DNA of 64,000 nt. It comes from Martelella mediterranea DSM 17316. Lineage in GTDB: Bacteria > Pseudomonadota > Alphaproteobacteria > Rhizobiales > Rhizobiaceae. A program made the translations under genes and the position numbers. The notes beneath the pieces were generated by a model that made no database searches, had not been told where the DNA came from, and worked only from the letters and a program-made list of their open reading frames with translations. Shown piece by piece: positions 46,501-56,196 of this stretch. The DNA lies in the NCBI RefSeq assembly GCF_002043005.1, contig NZ_CP020330.1, positions 1,692,001 through 1,756,000 on the forward strand, read 5' to 3'. Each line of letters opens with the position of its first letter. Positions within the stretch are counted from its first letter, which is position 1.

Positions 46501-49124
46501 AAGGCGTTGTCGGCGGCGATACCAACCTGTCGGCCGGCGGCGACCTGCTGTTGACCAGCGTTGCCGAAACCGCGGAAATCCATTCCGGTTCGGGCAAGAA
46601 CGGCAAGGATATCACCTCCTACCGCTCGCATGTCACAAGTCTCGAAACCGGCGGCGATTTCACCGCCAATGCCGGCGGCTCGGCGCTTCTGGAAGGCACG
46701 CAGATCGATGCCGGCGGCAATGCGCAGCTGGCGGCCGGCGGCGATGTGGTTCTGGCCGCCGCCCAGGACATCTACACCTATGAGGAGCGCAAGTCGAAGA
46801 AGGGCTTCTTCTCCTCCAAAAGCTCGTCCTACACAAAGGAACAGGTCACTAACGAGGGCGTGTCGATCGCCGCCGGCGGCAATCTCGACATCATCGCCGA
46901 AAAGGGCAATCTGACGGCGGCGGGCGCGTCGCTGCAAACGGCTGACGGCGATATCAACCTCACGGCGAAAGAGGGCGATATCTATGCCGGCGCCTATGAG
47001 GATATCTTCCGCGAGGAGAGCAAGAAGAGCAAAAGCATGTTCTTCGGCCTCATCTCGTCGTCCAGCCAGTCATCCTCGATAGACCGTCGCAATACCGGCA
47101 CCAGCGCGCTTTCCGATCTCGACCTTTCGCTGGTCTCCGGCGGCGATACCGCGCTTGTGGGTGCTGCCCTTGAAGCGGGCGGGGCGATCAATATCACCAC
47201 CGGCGGGGATTTCTCCGTTCAGGCGGCGATAGACAGCCAGCGCCGCGACTTCTTCTCCACCAATACCGGCCTCGTTCTGATGACGACGGTGCAGGAGAAC
47301 AGCTATGTCGAAACGGCTGTTCTGTCGCGGCTTCTGGCCGGGCAGGGCCTGAACCTCGATATCGGCGGCAATGCATACCTGACGCTTTACGATCAGGCCG
47401 GCGTCGATGCGCCATTGCCGCAAGACCTCTACCCGGAAGAGCTTCTGGCGCTCGAAGGCCTGCAGCTCTTGAGCCAGGACCTCGCCAACGAATATTTCTA
47501 CGACGAGACGGTCGCCCTTTCACCGGCCTTCAAGGCGCTGGTGAGTATTGCAATTGCAGCGGTTGCGCCGCAGTTCATTGCGGGGTTGGGCGGTGTCACC
47601 GGCGTTACCGCGACGGCAGGTGCCGCTGCGGGCACCACGGTGACAACCACGACAACGGCCTTTGGCGCCACGGTGGTCACGACGTCCGCCACGGGTGCGG
47701 TGCTTTCCACCAGCTACAGCCTGACGGCGATTGGAAGCGCGGCAAGCGCCTTTGCCTCGTCCGTCATCGTCGAATCCGTCGATGGCGCGATTTCGGGCGA
47801 ATACGACCTCGGCGAAATCCTGAAAGGCGCCACCTTCTCCGCCGCCAGTGCCGGGCTGACGTCGGGGATCGATTTCGGCTTCCCCAAAGATCACCCGTTC
47901 CACGATGCGCTTTTTGGCATCGGCAGCGGTCAGTTCACCATGGCGGGTCTGCTGGAGACAGGGCTTGATGGTGTCATCAGGTCCGGCCTGTCATCGGCCG
48001 TCTACGGCACGGATTTCGGCGATGGCGTGCTGGCCTCGGTGGTGTCCTATGTCGCCAATGGCGTTTCCGGCGCGCTGATCGAGGAAACGGCCGATGTCTT
48101 CGGACACGGGGCCTTCAGCATCGAAAAGCTGGTTGCCAAGGCGACGATCATCTGCCTTGCGGCAGAGGCGGGCGGCGCGTCCTGCGCCTCCGGGGCGATT
48201 GGTTCGCTGGTCACCGAACTGGTGATTGCAAGCGGATCGAACCTCGGCGCCGACGATATCCAGACCTACCGGCAGCGCTTGCAGGTCATCGGTGCGATTG
48301 CGGGCTACTTCACCTCCGGCGGCGAGGCCGACAATGTCTATGCCACCGCGTTTGCCGCGCTGAATGACTATGACAATAATTACTATCTCGGCATGGCCTA
48401 TGCGGCGCAGGGAATATCCGAGGATGCGCGAGCAAAATGCCTTGCTGCAGGCGGCAGTGCTTCACAATGCGATGCGCTGGCGCGGCAGGTCTTCGAGGAC
48501 TTCATCCTTGGCCTCAGCCCGGACCCTGCCGTTGTCGTGGATGTCATTCTGGATTTCACGCCCGTTATTGGCGATGTGAAAGGCGTCTATGAATGCATCG
48601 CCGATCCTTCGGTTGTGAGCTGCGGCGGCGCAGCCGTTGGGGTGGTTCCTCTGGCGGGCGATGCGGTGAAGATCGTCCTCAAACAGGGCGACAAAGCTGT
48701 TGCGGTTATCAAAAGAGCCGATGGCACACTTGAAAAGGCCACCGTTTCCGCTGATGATCTGGCAAAGGTTGAAGCCACTAATACAGCGACGATAGGAGGG
48801 AAGTCCTGTGTCTACAGCTGTGTTGTTGATGGAACGACCCGGTATGTGGGGATCACAGATGATGTCGCCCGGCGCGGTGCGGAGCATTTAGCCCAGAAGG
48901 GCATAAGAATTCAGGGTATTCGTGGCCTTCAGAATCTTTCTCGCTCTGACGCCCGAGCGGTTGAGCAGACTTTGATCAATTACTACGGCTTAGGCAAGAA
49001 TGGCGGGACGTTGCTCAATAAGATCAATTCAATTTCCGCAACCCGAAATCCGACGGCATATGAACAAGCGCTTATCCAAGGAAAGCAAATCCTAGATAGT
49101 GTTGAGTATAAGTGGACTAACTAA
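40596..49124 (+). CDS. Giant filamentous haemagglutinin/CdiA-like exoprotein with GIY-YIG nuclease-type C-terminal domain
   Basis: About 2,842 residues, exported by the TpsB upstream. Numbered from ATG 40587: signal peptide 4-30; TPS haemagglutination domain about 35-240 ([21 protein letters not shown] is the secretion motif); FHA-1-type beta-helix repeats about 290-1265; helical repeat insertion 1271-1490; a CXXCH at 1539-1543; a Thr/Gly/Asp-rich linker about 1620-1720; FHA-2-type repeats about 1830-2230 including [12 protein letters not shown]; a hydrophobic stretch about 2310-2400; a pretoxin-like segment [16 protein letters not shown]; and from residue 2741 a GIY-YIG-like nuclease domain ([37 protein letters not shown]). 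This is the architecture of contact-dependent inhibition toxins. ATG 40596 has GAGGAA at the better distance than ATG 40587. No VENN motif seen. Confidence 0.9.
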   Translation: [2842 protein letters not shown]

Positions 49125-49125
49125 A

Positions 49126-49596
49126 ATGGCGAAGAAGGCTAACGTTCGGGTTGGAGATGTCTTTCAAATTCTGACTTCGGAAGGAATTTGTTATGGATTG
49201 GTAACCCATAAGCACCAAAAATGGGGATGGGTTGTGGCAATTTTCCGGGAGTTTTTTCCAAAGGCACCAAAGGATTTTGTAGCAGTTGTCGAGAAGGAAC
49301 CGCAATTTATTACAATGTTTCTAATCAACCATGCTGTCCAGCAAGGGTTGTTTTCGGTGGTGGCCAACGTTGAGGTTCCAGAACACCTAGCCCAGTTTCC
49401 CACTTTCCGAGGAACAAATAATCTTAAAGGCGACGACACCATGTGGTTTTTTTGGGATGGTGAGAAGGAATGGAAGGTTCACCGGCCGCTAACGGACTAC
49501 GAAAAGCGGTACCCAGAAGGACCATCCTTGCCAAGCGCTCCCCTTTTGATTGATATGATAGAGAAAGACTACCGTGTCGAGCGAGACTATATTTGA
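49126..49596 (+). CDS. Probable immunity protein of the C-terminal toxin (Imm26-like)
   Basis: 156 residues, starting two bases after the exoprotein stop, with no strong ribosome site, so probably translated by coupling. RVGDVFQILTSEGICYGLVTHKH resembles the N-terminus of Imm26-type immunity domains (GDVF...YGxV); this family assignment is tentative. DNA is visibly more AT-rich than the rest of the window, as is the toxin domain before it, which fits an exchanged toxin/immunity cassette. No signal peptide, as expected for a cytoplasmic inhibitor of a nuclease toxin. Confidence 0.7.
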   Translation: MAKKANVRVGDVFQILTSEGICYGLVTHKHQKWGWVVAIFREFFPKAPKDFVAVVEKEPQFITMFLINHAVQQGLFSVVANVEVPEHLAQFPTFRGTNNLKGDDTMWFFWDGEKEWKVHRPLTDYEKRYPEGPSLPSAPLLIDMIEKDYRVERDYI

Positions 49597-49637
49597 CCTG
49601 AATCGGTTTTTTAGACATTCGGATGATCGTTCTTAGT

Positions 49638-50542
49638 GTCTGTCCAAGAATGGCGATGCCGTCGCGGGGTTGAGTGAAGGGCGGCAATCAGATTCTCTGT
49701 ATTTTGCGACAAATACGGAGAAATCGAATGGCCTGGACACCCTTCACTCGTCGTCACCATGACAGAAGCCGCCTGCGCTACGCAAGTGACCTGACGGATC
49801 GGGATTGGAGCATGATCGCGCCTTTTATGCCATCGCAGCCGTCGCGCGGCCGCAGGCGCGTGACTTCGCTTCGCGCCGTGATAGACGCCATTTTCTATTT
49901 GCTGCAATCGGGTTGCCAATGGGCTTTGCTGCCGCACGACTTTCCGCCGAAGAGCACAGTCCATCACTATTTCAAACGGTTCTGCCGGGACGGGACATGG
50001 CGACGTATTCATGACGCGCTCTATTGCCGGACGCGGCGATTGGAGGGGCGCGAGGAACAGCCATCATTGACGGCCAGCCGGTGAAGACTGGCCCGGATGC
50101 CCGCCACGATGTCGGCTATGATGCGGGCAAAAAGGTCAAGGGCCGCAAGCGGCACATTCTGGTCGACACGCTGGGCATGCTTCTCGAGGCCGAGATTCAC
50201 TCGGCAGGCATTCAGGATCGCGACGGAGCAGCGCTCGTGTTCAACAAAATCGCCAATCGTTTTCCCTTCATCGAAAAAATCTGCGGTGATGGCGGCGATC
50301 AAGGCCAAAGGGGCGAAGAGGCAAGCCCGAGACCGGTGGCGATCGTCAAGCGCAATCAAGCAGGCTTTCAGGTTCTGCCGAAGCGCTGGATTGTCAAACG
50401 AACGTTGGCGTGGCTCGGGATAAACCGCCGTTTGGCAAGGGACTTCGAGCGGTTCTCAGCAACAAACCTCGCCTTCATTCAGACCGCTATGATCAAGCTC
50501 ATGAAAAGGCGGCTCGCTCGATATCCGCTATATTGAACAGAC
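49638..50542 (+). mobile_element. IS5-family insertion sequence, degenerate
   Basis: About 0.9 kb bounded by imperfect inverted repeats GTCTGTCCAA (49638-49647) and TTGAACAGAC (50533-50542), which match in 9 of 10 positions. It contains one transposase in two frames, listed separately. It stands 40 bases after the immunity gene, and its right end adjoins an IS3-type remnant. Confidence 0.8.
49728..50536 (+). pseudogene. IS5-family transposase (two-frame), catalytic Glu replaced
   Basis: First part, from ATG 49728 to about 50050: YASDLTDRDWSMIAPFMP, AIFYLLQSGCQWALLPHDFPPKSTV. Second part one base back in frame from about 50055: IIDGQPVKTGPDARHDVGYDAGKKVKGRKRHILVDTLG to the end at 50536. A frame change at this point is normal in some IS5 elements. 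However the DDE triad is broken: the first Asp (IIDG) and second Asp (GDGGDQG) are present, but the motif WxVERTxAW reads WIVKRTLAW, Lys for Glu, and the stretch between second Asp and this motif is scrambled. It is almost certainly inactive. Confidence 0.82.
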
Positions 50543-50545
50543 TCT

Positions 50546-50646
50546 GAAATCCCGTGCTTGCGGCAGAGATCGGCTGCCTTCGCGCCAGCCTCCTGCTCCT
50601 GCAGCACACCGATAATCTGCTCTTCCGTAAATCTCTGCTTCTTCAT
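50546..50646 (-). pseudogene. IS3-family OrfA N-terminal fragment
   Basis: Leftward from ATG 50646, about 33 codons read MKKQRFTEEQIIGVLQEQEA then GAKAADLCRKHGIS, the start of the helix-turn-helix OrfA of IS3-type elements. It ends exactly where the IS5 inverted repeat begins, so the IS5 element probably inserted into, or deleted, the rest. Confidence 0.8.
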
Positions 50647-50691
50647 TCATCCGTCCTCAATGGGCCGGACTCTAATCCATTCTGGATGAAA

Positions 50692-52200
50692 TTACCCGTG
50701 GCAGGTCAAGCCGAACTTCCCGCGTAGGTAAGCAATATAGGGTTCGCAATCATTGGCATCGGCGCCTATCGCGGCCAACAATTCGTGGCGATCCTTCGAG
50801 CGGCCGTGGCGCCAGACCGCTTCTGCAAGCGCCTCGCGCAGCGGTTTCAGATCGCCGGCATCGGCAGCGCCACGCAGGTCCGGATGGATGGTGTCGAATC
50901 GGGCCATGAGTTGCGCGGCGGTGATGTTGCCGATCGTGTAGGTCGGGAACGATCCGATGTAACCGCTCGACCAGTGGATGTCCTGAAGACATCCAAGTCC
51001 GTCATTCGGCACATCGATGCCCAGATCGTCGCGCATCGCCGCGTTCCACGCTTGCGGCACGTCATCGACGGCGAGAGACCCGTCCATCAGCGCCATCTCG
51101 ATGCGCACCCGCAACATGATGTGCAGGTCATAGGTCAGTTCGTCAGCCTCGACGCGGATCAGACCGGGCTCGACCCGGTTGATCGCCGCCACGAATTCCT
51201 GTTCGCTGACATCGGAAAGCTGTTCGGGGAAATGGTCCCTGAGTTTGCCGAAATGATGCGACCAGAAGGCGGGCGAGCGGCCAATGTGGTTTTCGAACAG
51301 GCGCGACTGGCTCTCATGCATGCCGAAACTGCTGCCGCCGACGGCATAAAGGCCAATGAGATCGGTGGTATGGGCAGTCCGGGTCAGCGCCTTGTCGACG
51401 CCCTGCTCATAGAGCGCATGGCCGGTTTCGTGCATGGTGCCGAAGACCGACATCGGAAGGTAGTTCCGGTCCCAGCGGGACGTGATGCGCACATCCTGCC
51501 TCGTGAAGGAAATCTCGAAGGGGTGAACCGCGGTGTCGAGCCGGCTTCGCTCCATGTCGAGGCCGAGCAGCGCGGCCAGCTCCGCGCAGAGCGCCTTTTG
51601 CGCCTCGACCGGATAATCGCGATAGAGAAAATCGCTGCGCGGGGCCGGCCGGGACAGCGCCTTGTCCAGAATCGGCTTGATGCCGGCGCGCAGCGTCTCG
51701 AACAGCGCGGAAAGCGAGGCCGCCGTTTCGCCCGGCTCGTAGATCTGCACCATCGGGTCATAGGGATGGCCGTCATGGCCGATTGCCTCCGCCATCTTGC
51801 GCGCGAGCGCCACCACCTCTTCAAGGTAGGGCCGGAAGGTGGCAAAATCGCCCTCGGCCCGTGCCTTGGCCCAGGCCTGACCGGCAATAACGGAAGTTTC
51901 CGCCTGCTGGCGAAGCAGCGTTTCCGGGATCTTCAAATGCCATGCGCGGGCGTGAAGCACGGCCTCTGCCGCAGCCCTTGCCGTGTCATCGCGGGCTGAA
52001 AGGCGCGCTTCCTCGGCGGCGTCGGCCATGGCGGGATCGACAAGCATGTCGCGGGCAAGGCCCTGCAGCGTCGCGATCTGGTGGCCGCGCGAAAGCGCTC
52101 CGCCTGCGGGCATCACCACGCGGGCATCCCAGCGCAGCACGTTGACGGTGCACAAAATATCGTTGAGACGAGCGACCCGTTCGGAAAAAGACATGCTCAT
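50692..52200 (-). CDS. M32-family metallocarboxypeptidase (Taq type)
   Basis: 502 residues. Zinc site HETGH in FGTMHETGHALYEQG, and the family-specific GMHESQSRLFEN (HES motif) just after it; length matches the family. Removes C-terminal residues from short peptides in the cytoplasm. Last gene of the dipeptide importer operon, ATGA-coupled to the DppF-like gene, so imported peptides would be trimmed by it. Confidence 0.94.
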   Translation of the reverse strand: MSMSFSERVARLNDILCTVNVLRWDARVVMPAGGALSRGHQIATLQGLARDMLVDPAMADAAEEARLSARDDTARAAAEAVLHARAWHLKIPETLLRQQAETSVIAGQAWAKARAEGDFATFRPYLEEVVALARKMAEAIGHDGHPYDPMVQIYEPGETAASLSALFETLRAGIKPILDKALSRPAPRSDFLYRDYPVEAQKALCAELAALLGLDMERSRLDTAVHPFEISFTRQDVRITSRWDRNYLPMSVFGTMHETGHALYEQGVDKALTRTAHTTDLIGLYAVGGSSFGMHESQSRLFENHIGRSPAFWSHHFGKLRDHFPEQLSDVSEQEFVAAINRVEPGLIRVEADELTYDLHIMLRVRIEMALMDGSLAVDDVPQAWNAAMRDDLGIDVPNDGLGCLQDIHWSSGYIGSFPTYTIGNITAAQLMARFDTIHPDLRGAADAGDLKPLREALAEAVWRHGRSKDRHELLAAIGADANDCEPYIAYLRGKFGLTCHG

Positions 52201-53224
52201 GCGGCGTGGCTCCCGGTTTTAATGCCCGTGCCGCCATCGTTGAGATGGCAGGCAACCGTTGTCGCCATTCCCGTGACCGGTTTCAGCAGCGGCAGCTCGA
52301 CCTTGCAGCGCGGTCCCGCCATTGGGCAGCGCGGATGAAAGGCGCATCCTTTCGGCGGATCGAGCGGCGAGGGAATTTCGCCCTTGATCGGCTGGAATGC
52401 CGCGCGCCCGGTTCCAAGCGTCGGTACAGAGGCGAACAGCGCCTTGGTATAGGGATGCTGCGGCTTCTCGTAGAGTTCACGCGCCGAGGCGAGTTCGACG
52501 ATCCGGCCGAGATACATGATCGCCACCCGGTCGCAGACATGGCGCACCACCGAGAGGTCATGGCTGATGAAAACGGCTGTCAGATCAAGCTTGCGACGCA
52601 ATTCCATGAACAGGTTGAGCACCTGCGCCTGGATCGACACATCGAGCGAGGCGACCGCTTCATCCAGCACCAGCAGGTCGGGCTCCATTGCCAGCGCCCG
52701 GGCAATGGCGATGCGCTGGCGCTGTCCGCCGGAGAACTGATGCGGCAACCGGTCGGCATAGGCGCCTTCGAGGCCCACCTGCTGCAACAGATCGCGCACA
52801 CGCTTGCGCACGTCTCCGGCGCTGGCAAGCTTGTGAACGCGCGGCCCTTCGGCAATGGTTTCGCCGACCTTCATGCGCGGATTGAGGCTTGCGAAGGGAT
52901 CCTGATGGATCATCTGCACGCGGGTGGTGAGCTTTTCGACATTGTTGCCCCGCGCGTGTGCAACCGGTGCGCCGTCCAGCAGGACGCGCCCGTCGCTTGG
53001 CGTATAGATGCCGGAGATGATGCGCCCGAGGGTGGACTTGCCGCAGCCGGATTCACCCACGAGGCCAAGCACTTCGCCGGCGGCAACCGAAAGCGTCACA
53101 TCGGAAAGGGCATGCACGGTGGAACCCGAGCTCTTTCCCGACAGCCGGTCGATGCCGCGCATCACAAGGCCCGGCTTGCGGGAGAAGCGCTTGTGAACGC
53201 CTTCGACGGTGAGAAGCGGCTCTT

Positions 53225-53228
<4 letters not shown>
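52197..53228 (-). CDS. Dipeptide/oligopeptide ABC transporter ATP-binding protein, DppF-like
   Basis: 343 residues. Walker A GESGCGKST, signature FSGGQRQR, Walker B LLVLDEAVASLD and the oligopeptide-type C-terminal domain with a cysteine cluster (GCAFHPRCPMAGPRC), which may bind an iron-sulfur cluster in this family. VASLD replaces the usual VSALD. It pairs with the DppD-like protein upstream. Confidence 0.93.
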
Positions 53229-54186
<958 letters not shown>

Positions 54187-54190
<4 letters not shown>

Positions 54191-55095
54191 CGGTTCTGCC
54201 TCGGATCGAGCACGGTGCGGACCTGATCGCCGACCAGATTGATCGCCACCACGGTCACCATCAGGAAGATGCCGGGATAGATGGAAAGCCAGTAGCGGTC
54301 GGTATGGATATATTTGAAGCCATTGGCGATTAGCGAGCCGAGCGAGGGTTCGGTGAGCGGCAATCCAACCCCGAGGAAGGACAGCGTCGCCTCAAGCGCA
54401 ATCGCGCTTGCCACCTGCACCGTCGCCACCACGATCAGCGGCGGCAGCACGTTCGGCAGAAGATGGCGAAACAGCACCCGGACCGTTGGCAGCGGCGTCG
54501 AGCGGGCGGCTTCGATATAGTCCTTGCCGCGTTCTACAGTCGCTGCGCCATGGGTGGTGCGGGCGAAATAGGCATATTGCGCGACCACCAGCGCCAGAAT
54601 GATCTGGCCGATGCCCTGGCCGAGCACGGCGACCAGAACCAGCGCCAGGAGGATCGCCGGCATCGACAGCTGCAGGTCGACAATGCGCATGATCAGCGCT
54701 TCGAGCCGTCCGCCGAAATAGGCCGCGGCAAGGCCGAGACAGATGCCGATGACGAGCGCCAGAACGCCGGCGGAAAGCCCGATCACGAAACTGGTGCGCA
54801 GGCCGTAGAAGATCGCCGAGAGCATGTCGCGGCCGGCATTGTCGGTGCCGAGAATGTGGACATAACCGCCCGAACCGACCGTGCCGGGTTTCAGGAAGGC
54901 ATCGAGCCAGTCGAGATTGGCCAGATCGTAAGGGTCCTGCGGCGAGACCAGCGGGGCGCCAAAGGAGACGAACAGGAGGCCGAAGATCAGGACGAGCGAG
55001 GCGACGGCGACCGGCGAGCGGGCGAAATCGGCGCAGAAATTGCGAAAGCGCGCCGGACGGGCTTCAACGGGAGCGGAAACGGTATCGGCCATCAC
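54187..55095 (-). CDS. Dipeptide/oligopeptide ABC transporter permease, DppC-like
   Basis: 302 residues, N-terminal membrane anchor (VAVASLVLIFGLLFVSFGAPL), the DppC HILGTDNAGRDMLSAIFYGLRTS motif, and about five more membrane segments with EAARSTPLPTVRVLFRHLLPN as ATPase-contact loop. Inner membrane, partner of the DppB-like gene, whose stop it overlaps. Confidence 0.93.
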
Positions 55096-56066
55096 TTGCC
55101 TCCCTTCAGCCGCACACGCGGGTCGAGTCGGGCATAGACGATGTCGACGATCAGATTGATCAGCACGAACAGGATCACCACCAGCACGAGGTAGGTGACC
55201 ATGACGGGGCGGTCGAGCTGGAGGATGGAATCGATGATCAGCTTGCCGACGCCGGGCCAGTTGAACACGGATTCGGTGACGACGGCGAAGGCGAGTGTCG
55301 AGCCGACCTCAAGGCCGAAGACGGTGACGATCGGAATCGAGATGTTGCGCATCACATGGCTGAACACGATCTGGCGGTCGGGCAGGCCCTGGGCGCGGGC
55401 GAACTTGACATAATCGGCCTGCATCGCCTCCACCATGCCGGCGCGGGTGAGGCGGATCAGGAGACCCATCATGAATAGCGACAGGTTGAAGGCGGGCATG
55501 ATCACGTGGCGCCAGCCATCCGCAGTCGCAAGCGATGTGTGGATGCCGAAGATCTCGCCGAGATCGCCACGGCCGCCGGAGGGCAGCCAGCCGAGATTGA
55601 CGGCGAATGCCATGATTAAAAGCATGCCGATCCAGAAGGTCGGAACCGAAAAGCCGAGCACGGACAGCGCCATGATGGCGCGGGCGGCAAGGCTCTTCGG
55701 GCGATAGCCGGCGTAAAGCCCGGCGGGAATACCGATCGCGGTTGCGAGAAATACGGCGACGGCCACCAGCTCCACGGTTGCCGGAAGGCGGGAAAAGACG
55801 AGGCTGGTCACGGAGATATTGTAGACCATCGACTTGCCGAGATCGCCATGGGCGACATTGCCGAGAAAAGTCAGATATTGCTGCCAGAGCGGCTGGTCGA
55901 GACCATATTGCTCGATGAGCTGCTGCCGGATCGCCTGGGTGGCGCCCGGATCGATCAGCACATCGATCGGGTTTCCGATGGCGTAGACGCCGAGAAACAC
56001 GATCAGCGACATCGCGAAAACCACGACGATGGCCTGCAGCAACCGTCTGATCAGGAATGCGAGCAT
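55092..56066 (-). CDS. Dipeptide/oligopeptide ABC transporter permease, DppB-like
   Basis: 324 residues with six membrane segments. Typical start LIRRLLQAIVVVFAMSLIVF and the loop FARAQGLPDRQIVFSHVMRN for ATPase contact. First permease of the operon, read from the promoter of the binding protein through the hairpin at 56197. Confidence 0.93.
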   Translation of the reverse strand: MLAFLIRRLLQAIVVVFAMSLIVFLGVYAIGNPIDVLIDPGATQAIRQQLIEQYGLDQPLWQQYLTFLGNVAHGDLGKSMVYNISVTSLVFSRLPATVELVAVAVFLATAIGIPAGLYAGYRPKSLAARAIMALSVLGFSVPTFWIGMLLIMAFAVNLGWLPSGGRGDLGEIFGIHTSLATADGWRHVIMPAFNLSLFMMGLLIRLTRAGMVEAMQADYVKFARAQGLPDRQIVFSHVMRNISIPIVTVFGLEVGSTLAFAVVTESVFNWPGVGKLIIDSILQLDRPVMVTYLVLVVILFVLINLIVDIVYARLDPRVRLKGGK

Positions 56067-56196
56067 GAAAGCCTCGTGAGCTGTTGGAGGCGGAGAGACG
56101 TGAATCGTCTGCTGCCACCGTCCTCACTATGCGGGAACGGGCAGGCCGGAAAAAGCCGTCCCTGCTGAAAGCCCGCGACCGTCCATAAAAGGAGGT

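Noticed and set aside
49674..49727. In-frame extension of the IS5 transposase upstream of ATG 49728
   Set aside because: The extension lacks family homology; MAWTPFTRR is a typical start of this transposase group.
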